64,000 nt of DNA from contig JAPSLM010000001.1 of NCBI GenBank assembly GCA_031180825.1, forward strand, positions 310,001-374,000. Reading direction: 5' to 3'. This DNA comes from Paenibacillus sp. Its GTDB lineage: Bacteria > Bacillota > Bacilli > Paenibacillales > NBRC-103111. The position numbers and the translations under genes are program-made. This document shows positions 9,174 to 18,188 of the stretch, in pieces (positions within the stretch are counted from its first letter, which is position 1; every line of letters starts with the position of its first letter). Below the pieces are notes generated by a model. It had not been told where the DNA came from. It did no database searches and saw only the letters and a list, made by a program, of their open reading frames with translations.

Positions 9174-9211
9174 AGCCCCGTACGCAATGAATTGCGCGCG
9201 GGGCTATTTGT
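9174..9211 (+). terminator. asnS-dnaD terminator
   Basis: agccccg (9174-9180) pairs with cggggct (9199-9205) with additional pairing of gcaat/attgc inside; a short T-rich tail follows. The remaining 225 bases before the next gene contain a run of T and a tataat at about 9379 but nothing I can define further. Confidence 0.7.
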
Positions 9212-9436
9212 CTTAATGGGAAAGTACCGGAACCGCCGCTGGTGTGAGTTAAACCCGCTGCGCCTTTCGCACGTCGGGCATGACTAAAGTACCAAAGCTG
9301 ATGCGTCGGTCGCAAACGTGAAAAACATTTTAAAAAACTGTAGTTTTTTTGTAACTTTTTTGTGTTTTATGGCGTCTATTATAATAGGCGTTACATGATT
9401 TTACAGATTTATAGAACGGTTAGAAGGAGGGGCCAC

Positions 9437-10291
9437 ATGTTCCGATGGCTGCGCAAACAGAAGGACGAGGCGCAGAATGAAGCGGCAGCCGCCGTGCCAG
9501 CCGCTCCGCAGGAGATCGGCGCCGAGCTTCCGGAAGCTTCGGCCGAAGGGGAAGCTGCTGCGGCAAGCGACGGCGCAAGTGTCCTGGTCGACACCAGACC
9601 ACCCATTGACACGAGTATTCCGCTCCTTACCGTAAAGGGAGTGGAGCGTTCATTTCCTGTCGGAGGACAGCAGCTTCATGTGCTCAAGGGAATCAATATG
9701 GAGCTGTATCCGATGCAGCTTGTTATGCTGAAAGGCCGGTCCGGCTCGGGAAAGACGACACTGCTTAACATGATTGGCGGTTTGGACCAGCCGAACCGGG
9801 GACAAATCATGTTCAAGGAATACCCGTTCCATGAATGCAGTGACGATCAGCGGACATACATAAGAAGAAAAGAAATTGGATTTATTTTCCAGTCTTTTGC
9901 GTTAATGCCGCTTTTGTCCGCTTGGGAAAACGTGGAATTGTCGCTGCGCATGGCGAAGGTTCCCCGATCCGAGTGGAAGTCCCGCGTCACCCATTGCTTG
10001 GAGCTGGTGGGCCTCGGCAAGCGGATGCATCATCGTCCGTTCGAGCTGTCGGGCGGGGAGCAGCAGCGTGTCGCCATTGCCAAAGCCATCGCGCACAAGC
10101 CCAGTCTGCTGCTTGCCGACGAACCGACGGCGGAGCTTGATTCGCAAATGGGCAAGCAAGTCATGACGGTATTTCGCGACATTATCCATACCGAACGCAT
10201 GACCATTTGCATGACAACGCATGATCCGACAATAATGGAGGTTGCCGACCGTGTATTCGAAATGGTGGATGGAAAATTTATCAGTGGTTAA
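9437..10291 (+). CDS. ABC exporter ATPase (MacB/LolD type) with Ala/Glu-rich N-terminal tail
   Basis: 284 residues. ATP-binding subunit related to MacB/LolD ATPases that drive FtsX-type permeases: Walker A GRSGSGKT (100-107), Q-loop FIFQSFALMPLL, signature LSGGEQQR, Walker B LLLADEPTAELD and switch TTHDP. The first 60 residues are an unusual low-complexity extension rich in Ala, Glu and Pro before the ABC domain begins at LLTVKGVERSF. ATG 9437 has the perfect site aaggagg; an upstream in-frame ATG at 9362 lacks one. First gene of an export operon; its end overlaps the adaptor gene. The tail could be a membrane or partner tether, but that is a guess. Confidence 0.88.
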   Translation: MFRWLRKQKDEAQNEAAAAVPAAPQEIGAELPEASAEGEAAAASDGASVLVDTRPPIDTSIPLLTVKGVERSFPVGGQQLHVLKGINMELYPMQLVMLKGRSGSGKTTLLNMIGGLDQPNRGQIMFKEYPFHECSDDQRTYIRRKEIGFIFQSFALMPLLSAWENVELSLRMAKVPRSEWKSRVTHCLELVGLGKRMHHRPFELSGGEQQRVAIAKAIAHKPSLLLADEPTAELDSQMGKQVMTVFRDIIHTERMTICMTTHDPTIMEVADRVFEMVDGKFISG

Positions 10292-11354
10292 AAAAACGGG
10301 CAGGCCGTTGCTGCTCGTTTGCATCGCCGCATCCCTCGCGCTGTCGTCCGGGTGCTCGCTGCTGCCAAAGGAGGACGAGGAGGAAGTATTGCCGGCCATT
10401 ACCCCGCCCCAGATGTCCAAAAAACCGGAGTATGTGGTCAAAACGGAGACGCTGGAGTCCGAAATTTCTTTCACCGGAAAGCTGATGTCGACTGTGGAAG
10501 AAGATTTATACTTTACGGATGATGCCAACCGGCGGATCAAGTCCTTTCCGGTCAAAACCGGAGACAAGGTCGAGCAGGGGCAGCTGATCGCCGAGCTTGA
10601 TGTCACGGAGCAGGAAAATAAATTGCGGCAAAAACGGCTGCAGACGCGCCAGGATGAATTAAGTATGATCGAAAAGCTGCGCAAAGCCGACGAGACGGGT
10701 CCCGAGCAGCTTGAGCGGGATAAAATCGAATTCGAATTGAAAAAGGAAGAAGTAGCCACGCTTGAAAAAACGATTGCCGGAGCCAAACTGACGGCTCCTT
10801 ATGCAGGCACGATTATTTCCGTTTACATGAAAAAAGGAGATACCGCCAAGGCTTACGATGCGGTCGCCACAATCGCGGATCTGTCTCAGCTTACGGTGGC
10901 TGCAACCGTTAGCGCGGACAACCTGACGAAGGTGGCCGTCGGCATGGAAACTCAAGTGGACATCAACGGCGTGGGCAAGCTCAAAGGCAAAGTGTCGAAA
11001 CTCCCGAATCCGAAGGCCGAGAACAACGGCAGCGGCGAAGGCGGGTACCCTGGCGGAGGCCAGCAGAGAAAGCCGGATTCGATCGAGAACTACTTGTTGA
11101 TCCAGCTTGAGCAATTTCCGGAGGGGCTTGCCCATGGAACGAGGCTCGGGGGGAGAATTATTACCCAGCGCAAGGAAAACGCCGTTACGATTCCGCCTGC
11201 CGCTCTTCGTTCGTATTCGGGACGCAATTACGTGCAGGTTGTGGACGATAAAGGAAACAAACGCGAAGTGGACGTCGAGATCGGACTGCAGACATCAACG
11301 GCTCTCGAGATTGTGAAAGGTCTCACGCCGGGGCAGAAAGTAGTGGGACGCTAA
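10269..11354 (+). CDS. Lipoprotein membrane-fusion adaptor (MacA/HlyD type)
   Basis: About 361 residues. Signal peptide ends in a lipobox (LSSGC), so the protein should be anchored outside the membrane. It shows the adaptor layout: lipoyl-like half (VKTGDKVEQGQLIAELDV), an alpha-helical hairpin of about residues 120-180, second lipoyl half (LTAPYAGTIISVYMKKGD) and beta-barrel region with PPAALRSYSGRNYVQVVD. A short Gly-rich loop lies around GSGEGGYPGGG. The start is uncertain: ATG 10269 (MENLSVVKK) or the GTG at 10284; both overlap the ATPase gene. The permease gene starts on its stop codon. Predicted to link the ABC exporter to its external cargo. Confidence 0.82.
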   Translation: MENLSVVKKTGRPLLLVCIAASLALSSGCSLLPKEDEEEVLPAITPPQMSKKPEYVVKTETLESEISFTGKLMSTVEEDLYFTDDANRRIKSFPVKTGDKVEQGQLIAELDVTEQENKLRQKRLQTRQDELSMIEKLRKADETGPEQLERDKIEFELKKEEVATLEKTIAGAKLTAPYAGTIISVYMKKGDTAKAYDAVATIADLSQLTVAATVSADNLTKVAVGMETQVDINGVGKLKGKVSKLPNPKAENNGSGEGGYPGGGQQRKPDSIENYLLIQLEQFPEGLAHGTRLGGRIITQRKENAVTIPPAALRSYSGRNYVQVVDDKGNKREVDVEIGLQTSTALEIVKGLTPGQKVVGR

Positions 11355-14236
11355 TGGCGATGCTCCGGTTTTTATTCCGTAAAATGTGGAACACGCGCTG
11401 GCTGACGGTCAGCACGCTTGCCGGCCTCATTATGGCCGTCGCTTTTACGACCAGCATCCCGATGTATTCCGACGGCTCGCTGAAGCGCGTCGTGTCGAAA
11501 TCGCTCGAGGAGAAAAACAACGGACTTTCCGCCGGTGCCGTCTTGATCCGTTTTCAAGCGTCCGGCAATGAAAAAGCCGATCTGAATGCGCTGGGCGACG
11601 TGGATCAATACATACAGGAAGATTTGCCCAAGAGCATCGCGTTTCCGTATCAGGCTTACGTTCGGACGTATTCCATTCGCGGCTCACAAATTACGCCGGA
11701 GGATAAGAGCAAGGTCGATCCGAGCAAACGCCGGCAGATGACGTTGATGGCCCAGAACGGCTTGAAGGATCAAGTCGAGCTGACGCAGGGACAGTGGTTC
11801 TCCGAGCAGCCGCAGGGCGGAATCATCGAAACCGTTATTCACGAGGAAGCGATGTTCCGCAATGATCTCCATATCGGCGACGTCTTCACTTACCCGATCA
11901 GCGGCGGAAACGGCATTGCCCCGCTCAAAGTGAAAGTGACGGGAACGTTTAAGCCGAAAAACGATACCGATCAGTATTGGTATCAAGGGATGGAAAGCTT
12001 GCTCACGTCCCTTTTTATGAGCGAAGCCGGCTTTACCGATCACGTGCTGAAAAACAAAAAAGTCCCGCTTAGCTTGGCGAATTGGTACTATGCTTTTGAT
12101 TTGCGGGAGATCAAGACGAGCCAGCTGTCGTCGCTGGAGACAAAGCTGGAACGCTTGGATATCGTCTTGTTCCAAAAGCTCAAGAACACGAGGGTGGATA
12201 TTTCGTTTATTCCGCTGCTGCAGGAATTTAAGGTACAGAGCTTGCAGCTGCAAATGCTGCTCTTTACGTTGGCCGCACCGATGATCGCTATGGTGTTCTA
12301 TTATATTGTCATGAACGCGAGGCAATCGCTAGATCGCCAGCGCACCGTCATTGCGGTTCTCCGCAGCCGGGGCGGCAGCACGAATCAGATCATTTGGATT
12401 TATTTGCTCGAAGGGCTGCTGCTTGGCGCGGTCGCGATGGTCATCGGCCCGCTGCTCGGCTGGTTTATGGCGAAGAGCATAGGGTCGTCCAGCGGATTCC
12501 TGACATTCGTCGACCGCCAGTCCGTACCTGTCGGGGTATCGGCCGAAGCGCTGCTGTACGGCGTGGGCGCCGTTGTTATTGCGCTGATGGCCAGCGTCAT
12601 TCCGGCCATTCTCTACGCCAAGGCCTCCATCGTCAGCTATAAGCAGAAGCTGGCGAGATCGGATCGCAAGCCGTTTTGGCAGCGCTGGTTTTTGGATGTG
12701 GCGCTGCTCGGTCTGGTCGGTTACGGGTATTACCTGTTTCACGACCGTCAGGACTTGTTCAGCCGGACCGGACTTACGACCGATCAGTTGAGCGTGAACC
12801 CGCTGCTGTTTTTTGTTCCGGCCTTGTCGATCATTGCGCTCGGGCTGTTTTTCCTGCGCATCTTCCCGTGGCTGCTTCGCTTCGGCAATTGGCTGGGCAA
12901 AAGGCTGCTTCCGGTTCCCGTCTATCTGACGTTAACCCAGCTTTCGCGTTCGTCCATGGCATATTATCCGCTGATGCTGCTGCTTATTTTGACGCTTGGG
13001 CTCGGCATCTATAACGCTTCTGCGGCCCGGACGATCGACTTGAACTCGACGGAACGGGTGCTTTATGCTTACGGTACCGATGTCGTAATGAGAGCGGAAT
13101 GGACCGCCGTATCCGAGGAGCTGCCGCCAACGTCCAATCCTAACAAGGGCGGGCAGGGCCAAGGACAGGGGCAAGGCGGTGCCGGCGGGAAGAATCCCGG
13201 TCAGCCCGGGGGGCAGGGCGAAGGTCCGCCGCCAAAGCAACGCTTCATCGAGCCTCCGTTCGAAGTGTTCCGGGAGCTGGAAGGCGTAGAACACGTAGCC
13301 CGCGTACTGCAATCCAAAGGGAACGTGGTCGTTTCCGGCAAGTCGCTCGGACAAGGCATGCTGGTGGGCATCGATAACGTCGATTTTGCGAAGGTGGCCT
13401 GGTTCCGTAAAGACTTGTACAAAACGCATCCTTATAACTATTTGAATTTGTTGGGGCAATACGAGCAAGCGGTCATCATTCCGACCTCTTTTGCCGATAA
13501 ACATCATATCAAGGCGGGAGATTTGATCAACATTTCGGTTTCCAGCCAGCCGATCGAATTTGTCGTGGTAGCCACCGTGCCGTACTGGCCGAGCCAGTAT
13601 CCGGACCAGACGCCGTTTTTCATCGCTAACCTTGACTATATATATGATCAAGGGCCCGTTACACCTTATGATGTATGGATGAAAATGAAAGACGGAGCCA
13701 AAGTGGCGCCGATCATGGAAGCGCTGAAAGCAAAGAATATCGGCATTGCCAGCGTCAAAGACGTCCGCAACGAACTGATCACGCAGAAAAAGCACCCGGC
13801 GCGCGGCGGTGTGTTCGGTATTTTGAGCCTCGGCTTTCTCGTATCCGTTCTTGTCTCGTTGATCGGTTACATTTTGTACTGGTTTTTCAACTTGTCCAGC
13901 CGGGTCGTTCAGTTCGGCGTGCTGCGCGCCATGGGGTTGTCGCGGAGGCAGCTTACGGGCATGCTGCTGCTTGAGCAGCTATTTACCGCCGGTCTGGCCA
14001 TTGCACTTGGTCTCGGCATCGGCAAACTGACGAGTTACTTGTTCCTGCCGTTCCTGCAAACTGCGGAGAACGTCAAGACGCAGGTCCCTCCGTTCCGCGT
14101 TATTTTCGATGCGAGAGATACGGATCAGCTGTACATCGTCGTGGCCGTTATGATGCTGACCGGTGCCGGACTGCTGTTCCTTCACATCAGAAGGCTGCGG
14201 GTACACCAGGCCGTGAAGCTGGGAGAGGAGAAATGA
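11354..14236 (+). CDS. FtsX/MacB-family ABC permease, large two-domain form
   Basis: 960 residues. N-terminal signal-anchor helix (LTVSTLAGLIMAVAFTTS), a large extracellular domain, an FtsX core at about residues 295-425 (LLFTLAAPMIAMVFYYIV, GLLLGAVAMVIGPLLG), a second extracellular domain, and a C-terminal FtsX core from about 820 (FLVSVLVSLIGYILYWF, VLRAMGLSRRQL). A Gly/Gln/Pro-rich low-complexity insert sits at about residues 596-626 in the second extracellular domain. The start overlaps the adaptor stop (taatg). Both ATPase genes flank it, so one of them or both should energise it. Confidence 0.88.
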   Translation: MAMLRFLFRKMWNTRWLTVSTLAGLIMAVAFTTSIPMYSDGSLKRVVSKSLEEKNNGLSAGAVLIRFQASGNEKADLNALGDVDQYIQEDLPKSIAFPYQAYVRTYSIRGSQITPEDKSKVDPSKRRQMTLMAQNGLKDQVELTQGQWFSEQPQGGIIETVIHEEAMFRNDLHIGDVFTYPISGGNGIAPLKVKVTGTFKPKNDTDQYWYQGMESLLTSLFMSEAGFTDHVLKNKKVPLSLANWYYAFDLREIKTSQLSSLETKLERLDIVLFQKLKNTRVDISFIPLLQEFKVQSLQLQMLLFTLAAPMIAMVFYYIVMNARQSLDRQRTVIAVLRSRGGSTNQIIWIYLLEGLLLGAVAMVIGPLLGWFMAKSIGSSSGFLTFVDRQSVPVGVSAEALLYGVGAVVIALMASVIPAILYAKASIVSYKQKLARSDRKPFWQRWFLDVALLGLVGYGYYLFHDRQDLFSRTGLTTDQLSVNPLLFFVPALSIIALGLFFLRIFPWLLRFGNWLGKRLLPVPVYLTLTQLSRSSMAYYPLMLLLILTLGLGIYNASAARTIDLNSTERVLYAYGTDVVMRAEWTAVSEELPPTSNPNKGGQGQGQGQGGAGGKNPGQPGGQGEGPPPKQRFIEPPFEVFRELEGVEHVARVLQSKGNVVVSGKSLGQGMLVGIDNVDFAKVAWFRKDLYKTHPYNYLNLLGQYEQAVIIPTSFADKHHIKAGDLINISVSSQPIEFVVVATVPYWPSQYPDQTPFFIANLDYIYDQGPVTPYDVWMKMKDGAKVAPIMEALKAKNIGIASVKDVRNELITQKKHPARGGVFGILSLGFLVSVLVSLIGYILYWFFNLSSRVVQFGVLRAMGLSRRQLTGMLLLEQLFTAGLAIALGLGIGKLTSYLFLPFLQTAENVKTQVPPFRVIFDARDTDQLYIVVAVMMLTGAGLLFLHIRRLRVHQAVKLGEEK

Positions 14237-14240
14237 TGCA

Positions 14241-15119
14241 GTGATTCATTGCGACGGACTCGTCAAAATATACAAGACCGACGATATCGAGGTCGTTGCG
14301 CTTCAGGGGCTGAACATTTCCGTCGCCAAAGGGGAAATGATGGCAATTATCGGGAACAGCGGCAGCGGCAAGTCGACGTTACTGAACATATTGGGGGGGC
14401 TGGACCGCCCCTCCGCCGGTCAGGTGCGCGTAGGTGAATGGAACCTGCTGAAAATAACGGACGACGAGCTGGTGCAGTACAAGCGCAAAACCGTCGGCTT
14501 CATCTGGCAGAACAATGCGCGTAACCTCATTCCTTACTTGACGGCGCTCGAAAATGTGGAAATGCCGATGATGCTCACCGGCCAGTACGACCGTGCCTAT
14601 GCGAAGCAGCTGCTGGAATGGGTCGGTCTCAAAGAACGGTTCAACAACAAGCTGCAGCAGCTGTCCGGCGGTGAGCAGCAGCGGGTGGCGATTGCGATCG
14701 CGCTGGCAAACCGCCCGTCCTTGCTGTTGGCCGACGAACCGACCGGTTCCGTCGATACCCGGACGTCGGATATGATCATGGACATTTTCCGGCATCTGAA
14801 TTCCGAGCTTGGCGTGACCATCGTTATCGTAACCCATGATATGGCCCTTGCCGGTAAAGTGGACCGTGTCGTCGCCATCCGCGACGGGATGACGAGCACC
14901 GAATTCGTCAAGCGCAATCCGAACCTGGAAGCCGAGGGCGAAACGGCGGCATCGCACGGATCGATTCACGATGTCCATGAAGAATACGTCGTGCTCGACC
15001 GGGCGGGGCGGCTTCAAATTCCGCGGGCGTATTTGCAGGCGCTCGGGATCGAAGGAAAGGCATCGATGGAATTCGACGGCGAAAAAATCATTATACGAAC
15101 GCCGAAGTCTTTAGATTAG
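14241..15119 (+). CDS. ABC exporter ATPase with C-terminal AbrB-like domain
   Basis: 292 residues, GTG start with gggagaggag upstream. Walker A GNSGSGKST, signature LSGGEQQR, Walker B LLLADEPTGSVD and THDMALAGKVDRV are all present, so the ATPase should be active. After the ABC domain (to about residue 225) comes a linker and a tail at 247-292, beginning EYVVLDRAGRLQIPRAYL and ending DGEKIIIRTPKSLD. This reads like a SpoVT/AbrB-type swapped-hairpin beta domain (DxxGRlxIPkxxxxxLgi...). Fusion of that fold to an exporter ATPase is unusual. It follows the permease by four bases and completes the ABC module. Confidence 0.85.
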   Translation: MIHCDGLVKIYKTDDIEVVALQGLNISVAKGEMMAIIGNSGSGKSTLLNILGGLDRPSAGQVRVGEWNLLKITDDELVQYKRKTVGFIWQNNARNLIPYLTALENVEMPMMLTGQYDRAYAKQLLEWVGLKERFNNKLQQLSGGEQQRVAIAIALANRPSLLLADEPTGSVDTRTSDMIMDIFRHLNSELGVTIVIVTHDMALAGKVDRVVAIRDGMTSTEFVKRNPNLEAEGETAASHGSIHDVHEEYVVLDRAGRLQIPRAYLQALGIEGKASMEFDGEKIIIRTPKSLD

Positions 15120-15173
15120 CACGAAGGATCTCGGAAGCAAAGAGATACATATTAACCGATGGGGATCTGAAAT

Positions 15174-16598
15174 ATGAACAAGTGCGCTAGGAGAACGGTG
15201 CTGCTGTCGCTCAGCGCCGGCTTGTTGGCGTCGACACTAACTGCTTGCACCAAAACGGGCAGTAATGACGGTAAAAGCGAAAGAATACTCCGGATTGCGA
15301 CCGATGATTATGCAAATGAAAATGATTATTTCCGGGAGCAGTTCAGCGAATTGTTCGAATTTGCCAATCCGAACATTAAGCTGGAATTCGTTTCGACCCT
15401 GGACGAACGTTTTAGGTACGGATCCCCCAATCCGAACGAGAAGTCCAAGGACCCGTTTGACCGTTTGAGCGAATTGATGACGGGCGACAATCCTCCGGAT
15501 GTCGTCATGATCGATTACGATCAACTCCCGGAGCTTGCCGGAAACAACCTGCTGAAGCAGTTGGATCAGGATATCGCCAAGGATAAATTCGATATGAGCG
15601 ATATCGCTCCTGCTGTCATCGAAGGTATCAAAAAGGCGGGCGACGGCAAAGTTTATGCGCTGGCTCCAACTTTTACTTCGTATGCTCTGATCTACAATAA
15701 AAAACTGTTCGATGAGGCGGGGGTTCCGTACCCGGTCGACAAAATGACATGGGACCAAGCCTTCGATCTGGCTCGGCGGCTATCCAAAGGGGAGGGGGTT
15801 AACCGGAAATTCGGTTTTTCGTTTTCAACTTCCAACAGCAGGGGAAACCGTCTGGATATTGCTATGCGGGTTTATACCGAGCCGTTGCAGTTGAGAATGT
15901 TTGACGATAGCGGCGAGAAAATGACGGTGGATTCCGAACAATGGGAACAAGTATGGAAGACGCTGCTGCAGTTGAAGACGGAAAAACTTTTACCGGAGCC
16001 GGTGGAAGATCAGAATGAGGATCATCCGTTTCAAGACGACGATTTCCTGTCGGGCCGTGTCGCGATGTCGCTTATTAACTATTGGGATGTTCATTCGGTT
16101 GCCGACATCATGAAAAACGCGCACAATTATAAAGGTCTGACTCCGTTCGATTGGGATGTCGTCACGTTGCCTGTTCACCCCGAAGCGCCGGAAAACGGTT
16201 ATGACATCCGAATGTACGGCTTGATGGGAATCAGTGCCAAGGCGCAAAATACGGAGGACGCGTGGAAATTCATCAAGTTCGTCAACGGCGAGGAGTGGGC
16301 CCGACTTAAAGGTAGCAGTTCCGACAACCTGATGGCGCGGCAAAAATATATTAAGCCGAAGAACGGAGCGGACTTCAACATCAAAGCGTTCACGACGCTG
16401 CTTCCCGCACCGGCCGTCGAAGACAAGCTCCATCGCAAGCTGCCGAACTTGTACCAAGTAAAAGCTATCGGCAAGCGCAAATTGTTAGAAGTCAGCGTGA
16501 ATCAACTTCGAATACGCGAGGCGCTGAAGCAATGGCAAAGCGAGGGGGATGCCATGCTTCAGAAGATGAAGGTCGATCCGAATGCGTCTTTCGATTAA
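15174..16598 (+). CDS. Extracellular solute-binding lipoprotein (copy 1)
   Basis: 474 residues. Lipobox LTAC places the lipid-anchored Cys at residue 25. The rest is a family-1-like extracellular binding protein with ILRIATDDYANENDYFREQF, NPPDVVMIDYDQLPELAGN, APTFTSYALIYNKKLFDEAG and a late DAWKFIKFVNGEEWARL segment. No importer permease lies nearby; the neighbours are an exporter and a paralogue. Start at ATG 15174 after gggg. It lies 54 bases downstream of the ABC ATPase gene, so co-transcription is plausible. Role inferred as capturing or sensing a ligand outside the cell for the export module. Confidence 0.85.
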   Translation: MNKCARRTVLLSLSAGLLASTLTACTKTGSNDGKSERILRIATDDYANENDYFREQFSELFEFANPNIKLEFVSTLDERFRYGSPNPNEKSKDPFDRLSELMTGDNPPDVVMIDYDQLPELAGNNLLKQLDQDIAKDKFDMSDIAPAVIEGIKKAGDGKVYALAPTFTSYALIYNKKLFDEAGVPYPVDKMTWDQAFDLARRLSKGEGVNRKFGFSFSTSNSRGNRLDIAMRVYTEPLQLRMFDDSGEKMTVDSEQWEQVWKTLLQLKTEKLLPEPVEDQNEDHPFQDDDFLSGRVAMSLINYWDVHSVADIMKNAHNYKGLTPFDWDVVTLPVHPEAPENGYDIRMYGLMGISAKAQNTEDAWKFIKFVNGEEWARLKGSSSDNLMARQKYIKPKNGADFNIKAFTTLLPAPAVEDKLHRKLPNLYQVKAIGKRKLLEVSVNQLRIREALKQWQSEGDAMLQKMKVDPNASFD

Positions 16599-16653
16599 CC
16601 TTTTTAAGACTTCCTTGATTTATACATAGAAACTAATCTGGAGGGATTCGAGA

Positions 16654-18120
16654 ATGCAAAAATATGTTAAGAAGACGGTGGCTGTATCGCTCTGCGTGGG
16701 CTTAATGGCGCCAACACTGGTTGCTTGTACGAAATCCGGGAGCGGGGACAGCAAAACGGAGAAGGTGCTTCGGATCGCAACCAGCATGGGATATGGCGGG
16801 GATAATGAGTATATCCGCCAGCGTTTTACCGAATTGTTCGAATTTGCAAACCCGAACATTAAGCTTGAATTCATCTCGACATCGGACGACCGTTATATGT
16901 ATGGAGGCCGGCCGGATCCGAAAGAGAAGCCGCAAGATCCGATGGAGAAGCTGAAGGAAGTCATGACGGGCGACAACCCTCCCGATGTCGTGATGGTCGG
17001 CTACGACCAGCTGCCGGAGTTAATCAACAACAATATGCTGAAGCAGCTTGATCAGGACATTGCGAAGGATAAATTCGATACGTCCGATATTGTTCCTGCT
17101 GTCATCGAGGGCATCAAAAAGGTGGGCAGCGGCAAAATTTACGCGCTGGCGCCGACCTTCTATTCTTCCGCACTGATTTACAATAAAAAATTATTCGATG
17201 AAGCGGGAGTTCAGTACCCGACCGACAAAATGACTTGGGATCAGACGTTCGACCTGGCCCGCAGATTGGCGAAAGGGGAAGGGGAGAACCGCAAGTACGG
17301 TTTCTCGTTCGCGCCGTACAACATGGGCGATGACATTTTTTATGCGTCACGTACGTATACGGCGGCGCTTGATCTCAAGGTTTTCGACGATAAAGGCGAA
17401 AAGATGACCGTCGATTCCGATCAATGGGAAAACGTGTGGAAAACGATGTTGCAGCTGAAAACCGAGAAAATTTTACCCGAGCCGATCGACTTCTCCAAGC
17501 GGCGGTCCGGGCCTAATGAAGACTTCAACCCGTTCATGGACGACGATTTCTTATCCGGTCGTGTAGCTATGTCCATCATCAGCTACGGCCAAATTAGCCA
17601 GTATACGAACGTCATGAAAAATGCGGCGAATATCAAAGGCATCACTCCGTTCGAGTGGGATGTCGTTACGATGCCCGTACATCAGGAAGCGCCGGAATAC
17701 GGCGGCAACATCGATTTGGACGGTCTGATGGGCATTAATGCCAAGGCGCAAAATGCCGAGGACGCCTGGAAATTTATCAAATTTATCAATGGCGAGGACT
17801 GGGCCCGTTTGAAAGCCACCACTACCCACAATCTGGTGTCGCGCCAAAAATACATCAAACCGAAGGACGGTGCGGAGTTCAACATCAAGGCGTTCACGAC
17901 GCTGCTTCCTGCGCCAGGCCTAGATTACAAGATTTATCGTGAAAAGCCGGCCCTGCACGATGTGGAGCGCCTCGGCTCGCAAAAGTTCCAGCAAGTTCTC
18001 CAGAATAAGCTGCAGGTGCGCGATGCGCTCAAGCAATGGCAAACGGAAGGCGATGCGATGCTGCAAAAAATTAAAGAGAATCCGAATGCTCCGCTTGATC
18101 CGATGACGCAAGGCGGATAA
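16654..18120 (+). CDS. Extracellular solute-binding lipoprotein (copy 2, paralogue of the preceding gene)
   Basis: 488 residues, lipobox LVAC with Cys25. It aligns throughout with the preceding gene (shared FELFEFANPNIKLEF-like block, MTGDNPPDVVM, LLKQLDQDIAKDKFD, RQKYIKPK and AFTTLLPAP), so the pair arose by tandem duplication and then diverged. An insertion around KRRSGPNEDFNPFMDDDF distinguishes it. Site ggaggg precedes the ATG. As with copy 1, no cognate permease is present. Confidence 0.85.
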   Translation: MQKYVKKTVAVSLCVGLMAPTLVACTKSGSGDSKTEKVLRIATSMGYGGDNEYIRQRFTELFEFANPNIKLEFISTSDDRYMYGGRPDPKEKPQDPMEKLKEVMTGDNPPDVVMVGYDQLPELINNNMLKQLDQDIAKDKFDTSDIVPAVIEGIKKVGSGKIYALAPTFYSSALIYNKKLFDEAGVQYPTDKMTWDQTFDLARRLAKGEGENRKYGFSFAPYNMGDDIFYASRTYTAALDLKVFDDKGEKMTVDSDQWENVWKTMLQLKTEKILPEPIDFSKRRSGPNEDFNPFMDDDFLSGRVAMSIISYGQISQYTNVMKNAANIKGITPFEWDVVTMPVHQEAPEYGGNIDLDGLMGINAKAQNAEDAWKFIKFINGEDWARLKATTTHNLVSRQKYIKPKDGAEFNIKAFTTLLPAPGLDYKIYREKPALHDVERLGSQKFQQVLQNKLQVRDALKQWQTEGDAMLQKIKENPNAPLDPMTQGG

Positions 18121-18188
18121 GCTGTCCCGTCTTAACCAAGAAAGCGAGCAGTACGTTCGGAGTGAACCCAACAAGGAGGAACAACAAG

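Noticed and set aside
9362-9436. Upstream in-frame ATG giving a 25-residue longer ATPase
   Set aside because: No ribosome site before it, and it overlaps the probable promoter; ATG 9437 has a perfect aaggagg.
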